48,558 nt of DNA from a virus: positions 1 through 48,558 of the IMG/VR virus record IMGVR_UViG_3300048928_000075, one strand, 5' to 3'. The position numbers and the translations under genes were made by a program. The notes beneath the pieces were generated by a model, which was not told the DNA's origin, made no database searches, and worked only from the letters and a program-made list of their open reading frames with translations. This document shows positions 23,061 through 31,685 of the stretch, piece by piece. Numbering within the stretch: position 1 is the first letter of the stretch; each line of letters opens with the position of its first letter.

Positions 23061-24059
23061 TTAGCCGTTGGTGATGAGCAGTGCCATCGGGATCTGCTTG
23101 CGCTCTGGGTAAACGCGGTCCCAGTTCGCGGCAAGCGCCAGCTCGGCGTTGGTTGGGAACTCGCCCGCAACCACGGCATCGGTCCACTTGATGCCGTAAG
23201 GGTGCAAGGCGAACTGGCGGCGTGTCCACAGCTCCTCGACGCCCATGCCGTCACCAGCCGACGCATCGGACTTGGTTTCGACTGGCTTGGCGACGTCGTG
23301 TTCTGCCCAGCCGAACACGTCGGAACCGAACAGGTAGTTGTGGTAGCGCACCTGCCCGGCAATCAGGATCGCTGGCACGTTGTCAGAGACGTGCACGCGG
23401 TAGCCCTGATAGTAAGGCACCCATGGTTTGCCTTCACTGTCTGGGCGGAAGTCGATCAGATCGTTCTTAGCCAGACGAGTGTTGACGACAGAGTGCATGA
23501 CAAGCAGCTTCAGTTCCTGCTTGGCATCGCCCATGGTCTGGGCTGCGTCCATCACTGCCTCGGCAGAGATCAGGTTCGCAGCAGTTGGTGCACCGCCAGT
23601 CGAGATGTCGACAACCATGTCGCCACCGTCGTTCTGGATATTGTCAGCGAACACGCCGCGTGCCGTGGCAATCGCGATGCGGTCGAACTGACGGCCCCAG
23701 TATTCGCCGACGCGAGACTGGATGCGAGCCATCGGGTCAGCGCCCGCCAGCTCCGAAGTGAGCATGGAGGTCGTCCAGCCCTTGGTGCGCACCTGACGCA
23801 GCGCCACGTCCTTGCCTGTGGTGATAGGCGAGGCAGAAGCGTGACTGTCTGGATCATCCGAAGCGGTGTCACTTTCGGTGTCGTCCAGATCGCGCCAGAA
23901 TGGAACGTTGAACGTGCGACCACCGCCTGCGAGCTTGCTCGCGAGGTCGGCGTCCGGGCGAAGCACGCCCGAATTGTAGAATGCCATCGTCTGCTTGGTG
24001 TTGTTCACCATGTAGCTGTTAAAGACTTCAGGCACAATTACGTCTGAAATACGGGTCAT
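23061..24059 (-). CDS. Major capsid protein
   Basis: The protein is 332 aa. The start ISDVIVPEVFNSYMVNNT, an SGVL segment, and an HK97-like pattern of helix plus beta domains match the podovirus/siphovirus coat family; C-terminal strands such as YGIKWT and TNAELALAANWDRVY are typical of coat proteins. It lies between the scaffold and a terminator, the usual place. It forms the icosahedral shell. Confidence 0.85.
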   Translation of the reverse strand: MTRISDVIVPEVFNSYMVNNTKQTMAFYNSGVLRPDADLASKLAGGGRTFNVPFWRDLDDTESDTASDDPDSHASASPITTGKDVALRQVRTKGWTTSMLTSELAGADPMARIQSRVGEYWGRQFDRIAIATARGVFADNIQNDGGDMVVDISTGGAPTAANLISAEAVMDAAQTMGDAKQELKLLVMHSVVNTRLAKNDLIDFRPDSEGKPWVPYYQGYRVHVSDNVPAILIAGQVRYHNYLFGSDVFGWAEHDVAKPVETKSDASAGDGMGVEELWTRRQFALHPYGIKWTDAVVAGEFPTNAELALAANWDRVYPERKQIPMALLITNG

Positions 24060-24096
24060 TTGGTCAGGTCTCCGCTGTGGTTAAAATCTTGGCCTG

Positions 24097-25020
24097 TCAG
24101 GACAGGCCAAAATCGCTTGGTTTCTTTCCGGCAGCGGAGATGAATGACAGAGCCAGATCGCGGTCGTCTTTGATCAACTTCATCTGGGCCGTTACGTTGA
24201 AGCCGTCACCGGCTGCGAACGGGTTGTCCAGACGGTCAGGTCGACCGCGCAAGATTTGGTCTTCTGTGTAAAGCGCCCGGCCAGCGGCGGCGAACATCTT
24301 GGCGATGGCGGCGGATTGGATAATCTTGCCCTCGTCACCAATAAGCCCGACGCGTTTGAACTCGGCAATCGCCTCGTCTCCGCCAACATCTCGCAGGAAC
24401 TTGTCAGCCTGCGCGAGATTGGTTCGCATCTGTTCGCCGTCCAGAGGCCCCCACTCTTTAACGAGCTTCGAGGTCTCATCCTTGGCGATAGCCAACTGCT
24501 GTTCGGCACGCTTGCCACCCAAGCCTTTGAAGTCCTCGACGGTCTCGGTGGCGAACCAGTCATGAAGACCTTTCGCCTGCTCTGCCGTCAGCCCCAGCTT
24601 GTGAGAGACATCGCGAAACCGGTTCGCGCGCTCGCCATCATAGGGCAGATCTTCGGGCAAATCCTTGGGAGGCTCGAACGCATAGTCCTTCGCTTCCGCT
24701 GGTCGCCCCAGCTTGTTAAGGAACGCATCACGCTCCTCTTGGGTGGCGTCTTTACCCGGAATACGGATAGAGTTGCCTAGCAGCTTTGACTGCTCATGCG
24801 CCGACTTCGCCAGCTCTTTCGGGCCTTTGAAACCGGTCTTGGTGATCCATTCGCGGATATCCTTGTCCTCGTCAGAGAAACCAAGGGCCTCAAATGGGTC
24901 GGCAGATTTTCCATCTGGGTTGTCAGCGTTGTTGGCTGCGGCTGCTGCTGCGGCTGCTGCCGCTGCGTCATCTGCGTTGCCCTGCTGGCCCTGCTGGTCG
25001 TCTACGTTTTCAGTTCCCAT
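24097..25020 (-). CDS. Scaffolding protein
   Basis: The protein is 307 aa. An acidic, Ala/Asn/Gln-rich, disordered N-terminus with a run of Ala (about 19-29) is followed by helical charged sequence with phage-scaffold features such as LGRPAEAKDYAFEPP (about 104-118), and a basic-helical C-terminus. It lies directly upstream of the capsid gene, with 37 bp between. It should direct procapsid assembly and then leave the head. It overlaps the previous gene by 11 bp. Confidence 0.8.
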   Translation of the reverse strand: MGTENVDDQQGQQGNADDAAAAAAAAAAANNADNPDGKSADPFEALGFSDEDKDIREWITKTGFKGPKELAKSAHEQSKLLGNSIRIPGKDATQEERDAFLNKLGRPAEAKDYAFEPPKDLPEDLPYDGERANRFRDVSHKLGLTAEQAKGLHDWFATETVEDFKGLGGKRAEQQLAIAKDETSKLVKEWGPLDGEQMRTNLAQADKFLRDVGGDEAIAEFKRVGLIGDEGKIIQSAAIAKMFAAAGRALYTEDQILRGRPDRLDNPFAAGDGFNVTAQMKLIKDDRDLALSFISAAGKKPSDFGLS

Positions 25021-25372
25021 GACTGCGCTCTCTTTCTTCTAGTCTTTGAAGCTCGTCGAGCGCGTCACGACGTAGCTGTGTTATAGCTGAACTAGGAAGG
25101 TCTGCCAAGAATAAAATCCTAGCCATGACGCCTCGCCTTCCTTCCTGCCGTTGTAGCATATCCCCTGTCGCGTCGGGAGGGGCTACGCCGAAATAACCGG
25201 TCTCTAAAGCGAGGTCGGTCATCACGAGCTGGGCCTGCTCTTTCGATCCTTTTCCGTCGAGGATCGCGCGCCATGCAGCACCCAGTTCCACTTGCTCTTT
25301 CAGTTCCGTGACGTAGGTGCGAAGCGCCGGGTCGCGGTGTATCAGCTCTCTCACTGAATATTCTTCTGTCAT
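25010..25372 (-). CDS. Hypothetical protein between portal and scaffold
   Basis: The protein is 120 aa, helical and charged, with ELIHRDPALRTYVTELKEQVE at the N-terminus and a Glu/Arg-rich C-terminus. It has no recognised motif. The gene overlaps the portal stop by ATGA and the scaffold start by 11 bp, so all three are translated from one message. It is probably an assembly or minor head protein. Confidence 0.65.
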   Translation of the reverse strand: MTEEYSVRELIHRDPALRTYVTELKEQVELGAAWRAILDGKGSKEQAQLVMTDLALETGYFGVAPPDATGDMLQRQEGRRGVMARILFLADLPSSAITQLRRDALDELQRLEERERSHGN

Positions 25373-27153
25373 TGTGGCATGCTCTCTGCTGCTGCCGCTG
25401 GAAGACCAGACAGCATACCGGGCAGCGCCGGGCTGGCGTTAGCGACTTCGGCTCCCTGACCAAGAGCTGCGGCACCTTCGCCGATGCTCTTGGCTGCGTC
25501 ACCGCCCTGCTTCATTGCTTCCAGCGCCATCATGGCCTGCTGCGTCTGGTCGCCCTGCTGGCGGCCCTCGTCGGCAGTCTCACGAGACGTGAGGCTGGAG
25601 GCTGGAGCGCCCAAGATTTCCTGCGCGCGTTCCAGCATTTCGTCGTTGTCGAAGCGTGCCATGATCTGGCTCAAACGGTTCGGGTCGTTGCCGGACAGCA
25701 TCGTCGCGAACTCGACCAGACGCTGCATACCGATCAGCTCCGACATGCGGCGCAGGCGGTCGAGCGGGCTGGTGAAGGTAGGCGTGACCTCGCGGTCGCC
25801 CATGCTGTCAGGCATGGCGAGCGGGCTGCCGTCCTCGAACGCGCCCTTGCGGCCAAGGATCGCGATCTCGCGGTCCGTCATCATGGACAGGCCGTCGTTC
25901 AGGCTGATGCCGACAGGGCCAAGCAGCTCGCCCTTTTCCTGCGCCCGGATCAGTGCCTCGGTCGCCGTGTCGTTCTTGTCCTGAAGGATGATCTGCCACA
26001 GGTTCAGGTATAGCAGCTCGCGCACGCTGTTGCGCCGGGCTTCCATGATGCCCTGTGCGAAGTCAGGCCGCACGCCGCTGTTCATGGCCTCGAACAGCTT
26101 CTCGCCTCGACCGTTGATCAGGCCCGGATTGACCTGCCCCGGATTGAGGTTGAGCCGCTGGAAGTTCTTGCCGAACGTGGCGTAGGCCGGGCGGACTACC
26201 TGCTGCACAGCGATAAGCTCGTTGCGCGCCATCTCCTGAAGGCTGCGCAGCTCGCCGATGGCGTATGCCACTGGGCCTTCGCTGTACGGGCTGGTGCCGC
26301 TGTTGTTCCATGCGTAGCGGACAAACGGAAACTCGTTGAAGCCACCCTCGCCAAGGAGGTGCTGCTCGTCCGGCATGATGTAGAAGGATGCGAAGTCAGC
26401 ACCGCGCACGCCGATCTTGCCCAGCTTGTCATTCTCGCTACGAGGGCGGACGGCATGCAGGATGCGGAATGTCTTGTGCTTGTCCTTGGGGTTCTTCAGC
26501 GCCATCTTGACGCTGTCAGGCAGCTTGTCCTCGCCGTACTCGTTCAGCATCTGGATCGCCGACAGGCGGAACAGGCGGAACATGCGGTCCGGGCGGCCAG
26601 TCGCATCTACGCCGGGGTACAGTTCGATGAGCGGCATGTACTGATAGGAGTATGGCAGCTTGGCGCTCACGCCCTGCATCTCCTTGATGAAAAGCCAGCC
26701 GTCGCCGAACGCGCACATGGACCGGATCGCCGACTTGTGCGCAGGCCAGAAGCCGGTCTTAGGATCGTTGCGGCGCTTGAACATGTAGTCGCGCAGCCGC
26801 TCCAGCGCCAGCTTTTCCTCGTGGGTGTTCGGCTCGCCGAACAGGCTGTCGGTGCCGAGGTCTTGCCAGTTCTGGCTCTCTGGCGTCTTCAGCGACAGGA
26901 TCCCAGCGGCCAGTCGTTCGATGGCCCAGAGGCTGGTCATGTCGTACAGGTCGGCAGACCGGCGCGACGCGGCTGGAGCGTCGACAACAGAGTTGATCGC
27001 GCCGCCCCAGTTGGTGCCCAGCATCATGTCGTAGTTGGCGGTCTGTGGCAGGACGTAGCGGGCCACGGTCCGCCAGTAGGCTTCCCATGGGCGGCGAGCG
27101 TCTGACAGTCCTTTCCACTCGTCGAGCAGTGCGGTGACGAGACGTTCGCTCAT
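25369..27153 (-). CDS. Portal protein (T7-type head-tail connector)
   Basis: The protein is 594 aa. The N-terminal WKGLSDARRPWEAYWRTVARYVLP and the later segments DLYDMTSLWAIERLAAGI and MARNELIAVQQVVRPAYA match podovirus head-to-tail connectors. The last 80 residues are Gln/Gly/Ala-rich and flexible. It forms the dodecameric ring for DNA entry and exit. T7 gp8 is 536 aa, so this is slightly long. It is coupled to the following gene through ATGA. Confidence 0.88.
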   Translation of the reverse strand: MSERLVTALLDEWKGLSDARRPWEAYWRTVARYVLPQTANYDMMLGTNWGGAINSVVDAPAASRRSADLYDMTSLWAIERLAAGILSLKTPESQNWQDLGTDSLFGEPNTHEEKLALERLRDYMFKRRNDPKTGFWPAHKSAIRSMCAFGDGWLFIKEMQGVSAKLPYSYQYMPLIELYPGVDATGRPDRMFRLFRLSAIQMLNEYGEDKLPDSVKMALKNPKDKHKTFRILHAVRPRSENDKLGKIGVRGADFASFYIMPDEQHLLGEGGFNEFPFVRYAWNNSGTSPYSEGPVAYAIGELRSLQEMARNELIAVQQVVRPAYATFGKNFQRLNLNPGQVNPGLINGRGEKLFEAMNSGVRPDFAQGIMEARRNSVRELLYLNLWQIILQDKNDTATEALIRAQEKGELLGPVGISLNDGLSMMTDREIAILGRKGAFEDGSPLAMPDSMGDREVTPTFTSPLDRLRRMSELIGMQRLVEFATMLSGNDPNRLSQIMARFDNDEMLERAQEILGAPASSLTSRETADEGRQQGDQTQQAMMALEAMKQGGDAAKSIGEGAAALGQGAEVANASPALPGMLSGLPAAAAESMPQ

Positions 27154-27156
27154 GGT

Positions 27157-27375
27157 TTAGGCTCCTAGCGATGCAACGGCCTGATTGGCTGGACGCTGGA
27201 CATTGGAGTTGTAGGTCGGATCGCCCAGCACGCTCGTGAATACGTTGCCGTAAACACCCTGCTGCTGGCGGACGCGGCGGCGCTCCTGACCTGCTGCCTC
27301 GGCCACCTCGTCACGAGATGGCGCAGGCTGCACGACAGGTGCCTTCACCGGCTTTGGCTTTGAACCGAAGCACAT
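27157..27375 (-). CDS. Small hypothetical protein
   Basis: The protein is 72 aa from ATG 27375; a longer frame upstream overlaps the membrane-protein gene and is unlikely. A Cys-Phe-Gly start with Lys/Pro-rich sequence is followed by an Arg/Gln helix and a C-terminal YGNVFTSVLGD...NSNVQRPAN segment. Such short proteins beginning MCFG/MSFG are common just before podovirus portal genes; no function is known to me. It ends 4 bp before the portal start. Confidence 0.6.
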   Translation of the reverse strand: MCFGSKPKPVKAPVVQPAPSRDEVAEAAGQERRRVRQQQGVYGNVFTSVLGDPTYNSNVQRPANQAVASLGA

Positions 27376-27379
27376 GGCA

Positions 27380-27664
27380 TTAGCTCCCGAAGACGAAGGC
27401 CAGCAACGAGGCTGCCCAGAGGATGAAGATGGCGACAGCACCGTATGCGGCGACCATCTCATCCTGCTCCACCCAGTCGTCAGGCAGGCCGAACAGATAG
27501 TCTTGATACAGGTAGGTCGCGGCGGCGGTGATTGAAAAGCCGATGACTGCGAGCTTCACCTCGAAGAAGATCGAAGCAATGCCGGGCAGGAGGATGGCAA
27601 GCGCGCCATAGACGATGACGGCTAAACCTTCAACTGGTTTGAGGTCTTTCTGATGACTGGACAT
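27380..27664 (-). CDS. Small membrane protein with about three helices (possible holin)
   Basis: The protein is 94 aa, with hydrophobic segments at about 13-33 (LAVIVYGALAILLPGIA), 35-52 and 73-93 (AYGAVAIFILWAASLLAFVF), and short charged loops. Size and topology would suit a class I holin, but it lies in the packaging module, far from the endolysin. It overlaps the acetyltransferase-like gene by 35 bp. Alternatives are a membrane-remodelling or exclusion protein. Confidence 0.6.
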   Translation of the reverse strand: MSSHQKDLKPVEGLAVIVYGALAILLPGIASIFFEVKLAVIGFSITAAATYLYQDYLFGLPDDWVEQDEMVAAYGAVAIFILWAASLLAFVFGS

Positions 27665-28172
27665 GGCTCACCTTGTAGCGTGTGGCCGCCACGCCAAGTG
27701 CGTCGCGGTCCCAGCGAAAGAGCTGGAATTTTTCTCCATTCTTTCCATACACGAAAGGCGTCCCATTCGCAACGGCACCGGTCGATTTAAGCCAGCGGTG
27801 AGCCTCGTGGTGATCGACGTGCGACCGGCACTCCATGGACAGGAAACCGGCGTCGATTGCTGCCGGTCCGTACTCGGTGATCATGTGCCGGGTGACTGCA
27901 TGGATCACGCGGCGGGTCTGGTTGGTGCCCATGGCCCACGCGTCTAGCGTGCATATGTTCAGCGGATGCGCGCCAAAGAAGCATACCGGTGTGTCGTCGA
28001 GGTAGGCGATGAAGGCGTCACCAGCCCCCAGCATCAGCGCTGCTACCTCGTAGGTCTTGAAGCCGTCCGGTAGCTGGCAGAAGATCTCGCGCTGGTCAGC
28101 CTCGCGAAGGTTGGCGGTGATGAAGCTGGCGTGTGCCAGTCTTGCGGGCTTGACGCTTACCCTGTCGTTCAA
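27630..28172 (-). CDS. GNAT-like / T7 gp13-type protein
   Basis: The protein is 180 aa if started at the TTG at 28172, which has GGGAG 7 bases upstream; an ATG at 28238 would add 22 low-complexity residues. Residues around YEVAALMLGAGDAFIAYLDDTPVCFFGAHPL and the following helix-strand pattern resemble the degenerate GNAT fold of podovirus gp13-like internal/assembly proteins. Canonical acetyl-CoA loop residues (Q/R-x-x-G-x-G/A) are not evident, so catalysis is doubtful. It lies after TerL and the zinc-ribbon gene and before the portal. Confidence 0.6.
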   Translation of the reverse strand: MNDRVSVKPARLAHASFITANLREADQREIFCQLPDGFKTYEVAALMLGAGDAFIAYLDDTPVCFFGAHPLNICTLDAWAMGTNQTRRVIHAVTRHMITEYGPAAIDAGFLSMECRSHVDHHEAHRWLKSTGAVANGTPFVYGKNGEKFQLFRWDRDALGVAATRYKVSHVQSSERPQTS

Positions 28173-28293
28173 TGTATCGCTCCCAGAAGTCTTGTCGGCA
28201 CCGGATGCAGGCGAACACACCCGGCTCGCCTGTCGCATTCATCCTGTATAGCGTGTCTCGCTGCTTCAGGCAAAGGTGGCAGCGCACTACCAT
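28096..28293 (-). CDS. Small zinc-ribbon protein
   Basis: The protein is 65 aa from ATG 28293, overlapping the TerL stop by 7 bp. Two CxxC knuckles (C-H-L-C at 5-8, C-I-R-C at about 28-31) are 19 residues apart, followed by a basic tail rich in Arg, Lys and Gln. This should bind zinc and possibly nucleic acid. Its 3' end overlaps the next gene by 77 bp if the TTG start there is right. Confidence 0.6.
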   Translation of the reverse strand: MVVRCHLCLKQRDTLYRMNATGEPGVFACIRCRQDFWERYIERQGKRQARKTGTRQLHHRQPSRG

Positions 28294-29996
28294 TCGCCTC
28301 GTGGATCGTAGTCTTCGTTGCTGGCCGTGCGAGGGTTCTTGCGCTCCTCGTCCGGGCGGCGGTTGAGCTTGGTCACGATGTCCGGGCGACGCTGCGTCTG
28401 TTCCAGTATCGCTTGATCGCGGTACTGCCACGCGCCACACACAGCGTCAGCCTCGTCGGTCGAGCTGCCCAGCCGCTTGCGAATGTCGTCCTTCTCCTCG
28501 ACCAGCAGCTCGCCCTTGCGGATTTTGAAGTGTGGCGCTGTGAGCTGGGTGCGCAGCCGGGCACCGGGCGGCAGTGCGATCTGGTACTCGCTCTTAGGGT
28601 CAAGCGCCAGCCGCATCTCCCACCACATTTTTGCACGCAGGTTCGCATAGCGGTACATCGGCATGTCAGGCGGGCACGAGCCGTCACTCTCGCTGACGGT
28701 GTGCATCTCGCACAAGATGTTATAGCGCTCGCGCATCGTGGCCTCGGTCGAGCCAGCCCAGCCACCGGTCGCATCCAAGGCGATCAGGCTCTGATCCATG
28801 CGTTCTTCGAGCAGCAGCGCAGCCAGCTCGCGACCGGTCGGCGTGGCGCTGCCCGGCTGGGTGATAAGCTCGTCGAAGAAGTCCTCTGTCATGAGAGGTG
28901 CAAGGCAGGTCGTATCAGCACCGCCCTGTGCGACGTCGCCATAGAGGACGAGCTGCTTCAGGCGCAGGATCACGTCCATTGGCTTGGCCTTCCAGCGCTC
29001 TTGCGCTGCCAGCACCCACGTGGTCGGGATGATCTGGAATGGGTGATCCTCGCCGCGAACTGTGAAGTCGCCGTTCAGCAGCATCGACTTCAGCGGCTCT
29101 GGCGTCGAGGACAGACGCTCGGCATAGCCGGTGCCCTTCAGGAACGCATTGTCCTTGAGCAGCGACTTGATGAAGGTGCGCGACCGGGCAGCAGCGACGC
29201 GGCCAGTCTCACGGTCCTCGTCGCTTGGATCAGGACGCGGCTCACCTGTCTGTGGATCGTACCAGCCCGGCCCCTCCACCCAGATCGTTGCCAGCCGGTC
29301 GCCCTCGGACTTCATGATGCACCAGCGCAGCTCGCCGGGCACTGCCGGGTTCGGGTACATCTCGTCGAGCCATGGAGCGAACCAGCGCATGAGCCAGTCG
29401 CCCAGCCCTGTGTCGACGTACTTGCCGTCCTTGATCTCTGGCACTGGCGGGTTCGTTGCGAACATGACGCGCTTGCGCTGGCCCTCGACCGTGGATCGCA
29501 GCCAGCGGATGACGAACTCGACCTTCAGCTCGTCGAGCTGGGCTGCCTCGTCGAAGCCGATGAAGTCATGTGGTCGGCCCATCCAGTTACGCTCACTGCC
29601 CGGATCAGACAGGTGTCCGCATTCGATGAAGCGCTTGTCAGGCGTGAGCATCTTCTTCTTGTTGTCGTCCTTGCTGATCGGGTTGCTGATCACCTCACGC
29701 AGTCGGTCCCAGAAGCCACCAAGGTCGACCGACTGGGCACGGAAGATGAGCGAGCGCAGGTGCGCTGTCGTTGCCAGACCGATCAGCAGGTCAGACTTGC
29801 CACCGCCAGCAGCGCCACCATAGAGCAGTTCGTCAGCCTCGGAGTAGAAGGCGTCGGCCTGCGGTCCGGGCTGCGGCGTCCATGGCTTGTCGAGGCTGGC
29901 ACGTGCCGTTGCCGCGAGCTGCTGCCTCGCTTCAGGTGACAGCGTCTTGATGAGCGCTGTCAGGCTGTCGAGGGTGATGTCCTTGGGCAGGCTCAT
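28287..29996 (-). CDS. Terminase large subunit
   Basis: The protein is 569 aa. The Walker A motif is GGAAGGGKS (60-68), the Walker B motif FIGFDEA with D150-E151, and nuclease-type acidic residues include LYGDVAQGGADTT (about 348-360). It packages DNA into the procapsid by ATP hydrolysis and cuts concatemers. It follows TerS and two small genes. Large terminases in this size range are common in headful and pac phages; the circular permutation suggested by assembly would suit headful packaging. Confidence 0.9.
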   Translation of the reverse strand: MSLPKDITLDSLTALIKTLSPEARQQLAATARASLDKPWTPQPGPQADAFYSEADELLYGGAAGGGKSDLLIGLATTAHLRSLIFRAQSVDLGGFWDRLREVISNPISKDDNKKKMLTPDKRFIECGHLSDPGSERNWMGRPHDFIGFDEAAQLDELKVEFVIRWLRSTVEGQRKRVMFATNPPVPEIKDGKYVDTGLGDWLMRWFAPWLDEMYPNPAVPGELRWCIMKSEGDRLATIWVEGPGWYDPQTGEPRPDPSDEDRETGRVAAARSRTFIKSLLKDNAFLKGTGYAERLSSTPEPLKSMLLNGDFTVRGEDHPFQIIPTTWVLAAQERWKAKPMDVILRLKQLVLYGDVAQGGADTTCLAPLMTEDFFDELITQPGSATPTGRELAALLLEERMDQSLIALDATGGWAGSTEATMRERYNILCEMHTVSESDGSCPPDMPMYRYANLRAKMWWEMRLALDPKSEYQIALPPGARLRTQLTAPHFKIRKGELLVEEKDDIRKRLGSSTDEADAVCGAWQYRDQAILEQTQRRPDIVTKLNRRPDEERKNPRTASNEDYDPRGEW

Positions 29997-29997
29997 G

Positions 29998-30084
29998 TTA
30001 GCGCACCATGAATGGAATGACGATCCAGCCGATCACGAGGAGCGGCACGGCCATCTCGGTAAGGATGATGCCAATCGTTCTCAT
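29998..30084 (-). CDS. 28-residue single-span membrane peptide
   Basis: The ATG at 30084 overlaps the preceding stop as ATGA, and the frame closes with TAA at 29998, 1 bp before the TerL start. The product is almost wholly hydrophobic after a short MRTIG start (IILTEMAVPLLVIGW, then IVIPFMVR), enough for one membrane helix. Tight coupling on both sides and the clear hydrophobic profile argue that it is real. Function unknown. Confidence 0.55.
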   Translation of the reverse strand: MRTIGIILTEMAVPLLVIGWIVIPFMVR

Positions 30085-30398
30085 TGCACGATCCTCGCAA
30101 TGTGATGCTGCTCGACGATCATCTCGACCGGCACGAGGCTGTAGTCCAGCGTGCGCGGCCCCGGCAGCACCTCCATCACAGTGACGAAGGTCGACACAGC
30201 GCCGATGTCGTTGTCGACCATCATGGCGAAGGGGCTGGCACGGAAGCCGAACAGCCGCTCTTGCAGCTCCCAGTATTGCTTACACTTTGCTTGCCATTCT
30301 GGATCGTCGACGGCCACGCCGGGCTGCAACGTCCTCCACGTCTTCAGACGCAGCGTGCCCGGCACCAGCGGGTTCTTGGCTTCTCGGTACAGTGTCAT
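30081..30398 (-). CDS. Hypothetical protein
   Basis: The protein is 105 aa with GAGGA 7 bases before its ATG. It has a mixed alpha/beta character, with a Trp/Tyr-rich segment near residues 39-50 and a beta-rich C-terminal half ending VPVEMIVEQHH. It has no recognised family. Its first 119 bases overlap the end of the TerS gene in another frame, which is unusually long for this compact genome; the TerS tail may be the poorly constrained partner. Confidence 0.6.
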   Translation of the reverse strand: MTLYREAKNPLVPGTLRLKTWRTLQPGVAVDDPEWQAKCKQYWELQERLFGFRASPFAMMVDNDIGAVSTFVTVMEVLPGPRTLDYSLVPVEMIVEQHHIARIVQ

Positions 30399-31149
30399 GC
30401 TCTTGTCCTCTCATTAGCTGGTCGATGGCTTCAATGTCCATGCCTTCCAGTTCTTCGTCAGTGTACTCGGCCATGGTCTTCTCGTCCACAACCTCGCCAT
30501 CAATCGTCGCATTAACCTTACTGCGGGCAGCCTGCTCCAGCACGTCAAGCACGGCCATGGCAAGCAGGCGTGGATCGCTGGCCTTGTCTTCGATGTCGAT
30601 CTTGCCGTCGATGTTGGCCTGCACGTCGATCTTGTCTTTCCACAGGTGAGGCATGCGGTTCTTCAGCCAGAAGGTAGCAGCACCCACGTCAGGCGGAATG
30701 TGCTTGATCACCTCTGCCCGCACGACGCTGCCGTCAGCGTTCAGCTTCACTTCCTCGCTGCGGAAGCTGTAGCCCAGCGCTCTATGATAGAGGGCACGCT
30801 CAACGCGCTCGTCGGCGAGCTGTCGGTTCATGCGGATGCACAGCGCGAACTCTGGATCCTTCGCCATCCACTCGCAGAAGGTATGCTCGCTCACGCCGAA
30901 ATACTGGGCGGCCTCGAAATTGGTCATGGCGGCACGTGCACAGGCTTGGCCCATGCGCAGCATCTCGACGCGCTCCTCGCCACGCAGGTCAGAGTAGCGG
31001 TAACGCTTGCTCTGTGTGGCCTCCATGACGGCTGGTGACAGGTTCTCTGCCAGTTGTGAAGGGTCGAGCTGACCGCGCTTCCTGCGGCGGGTCTTGGCCC
31101 TGTCCATGTAGGCGTGATTGCTGGATTGTATTGGCTTGTTCCGGCCCAT
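30280..31149 (-). CDS. Putative terminase small subunit
   Basis: The protein is 289 aa from ATG 31149, which has GAGAG 6 bases upstream; a longer frame to 31251 runs into the control region. Residues about 80-125 hold a helix-turn-helix-like segment (EAAQYFGVSEHTFCEWMAKDPEFALCI) typical of phage small terminases, followed by coiled-coil oligomerisation sequence and GAATFWLKNRMPHLWKDK, a common TerS motif. It recognises the phage genome for packaging and loads TerL. It is the first gene of the packaging/head transcript. The last 40 residues are basic and overlap the next gene. Confidence 0.8.
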   Translation of the reverse strand: MGRNKPIQSSNHAYMDRAKTRRRKRGQLDPSQLAENLSPAVMEATQSKRYRYSDLRGEERVEMLRMGQACARAAMTNFEAAQYFGVSEHTFCEWMAKDPEFALCIRMNRQLADERVERALYHRALGYSFRSEEVKLNADGSVVRAEVIKHIPPDVGAATFWLKNRMPHLWKDKIDVQANIDGKIDIEDKASDPRLLAMAVLDVLEQAARSKVNATIDGEVVDEKTMAEYTDEELEGMDIEAIDQLMRGQEHDTVPRSQEPAGAGHAASEDVEDVAARRGRRRSRMASKV

Positions 31150-31249
31150 TTTGGCTCTCTCGCGCGACGCTGATCTCTCACTGCCCGTTGTACCATGCAC
31201 CATGCCCATCGTCCACCTACCAAGCCCGTACCACAATACCGGTATCAGC

Positions 31250-31301
31250 ATTTCACTGAAGTGAAATAGAGCGGCTAAATTGAAAGTGTGATATGATTAT
31301 A
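31250..31301. promoter_or_regulatory. Divergent control region between TerS and the 31360 gene
   Basis: A 7-bp inverted repeat ATTTCAC/GTGAAAT (31250-31256 and 31261-31267, 4-base spacer) lies upstream of TerS. On the minus strand TATAAT occurs at 31301-31296, a good -10 for TerS transcription, but I see no good -35 at the right distance. On the plus strand a TTGAAA is present near 31280 without a well-placed -10. The palindrome would fall in the early leader of the TerS transcript and could be an operator for late-gene control. Confidence 0.45.
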
Positions 31302-31359
31302 TGCGTACACAAAAGCGACGCGCTGAAGCATCGCATCACCAACTTGAGAGATAACGCCA

Positions 31360-31680
31360 ATGCCTAGACCGTACAAATACCCAGAGCTGTTTGAGCTGAA
31401 CATGGGCGAAAGCCTGTTCATTCCCAGAGACGAAGTCGCCTGCATTCAGACGCTGCGCAACGTCGTCACCCGCATCAACAAGAAGCACGGCCTCGGCCTG
31501 TCGGTGCATGACAACATCGCAGATGACGAGGTCGAGGTGAGCAGGCCCCACCCATCGGAGCGCTCAACAGCTCCGTCGAAACGTGAGGTCAGAGAGAGTG
31601 CATCGCGACGTGTCATGACGCGCGAGGAAATGCGACAGAAGATCGCAGAGATACAGGCGCAGCTTGACGCTGAAGACTGA
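31360..31680 (+). CDS. Small conserved-type phage protein, isolated plus-strand gene
   Basis: The protein is 106 aa, starting 9 bases after GAGAG. Residues 1-62 have the pattern Y-x-E-L-F-x-L-N-M-G-E-S-L-F-I-P...LR..V...NKKHGL, ending in a strand with VEVSR. This resembles short phage/plasmid proteins of unknown role that have a GESFFVP-like strand and a basic helix. The C-terminal 45 residues are charged and helical. It is the only plus-strand gene between 3 and 48 kb, with its own upstream control region and a perfect terminator, so it is regulated apart from its neighbours. A regulator is plausible, not shown. Confidence 0.65.
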   Translation: MPRPYKYPELFELNMGESLFIPRDEVACIQTLRNVVTRINKKHGLGLSVHDNIADDEVEVSRPHPSERSTAPSKREVRESASRRVMTREEMRQKIAEIQAQLDAED

Positions 31681-31685
31681 ACATC

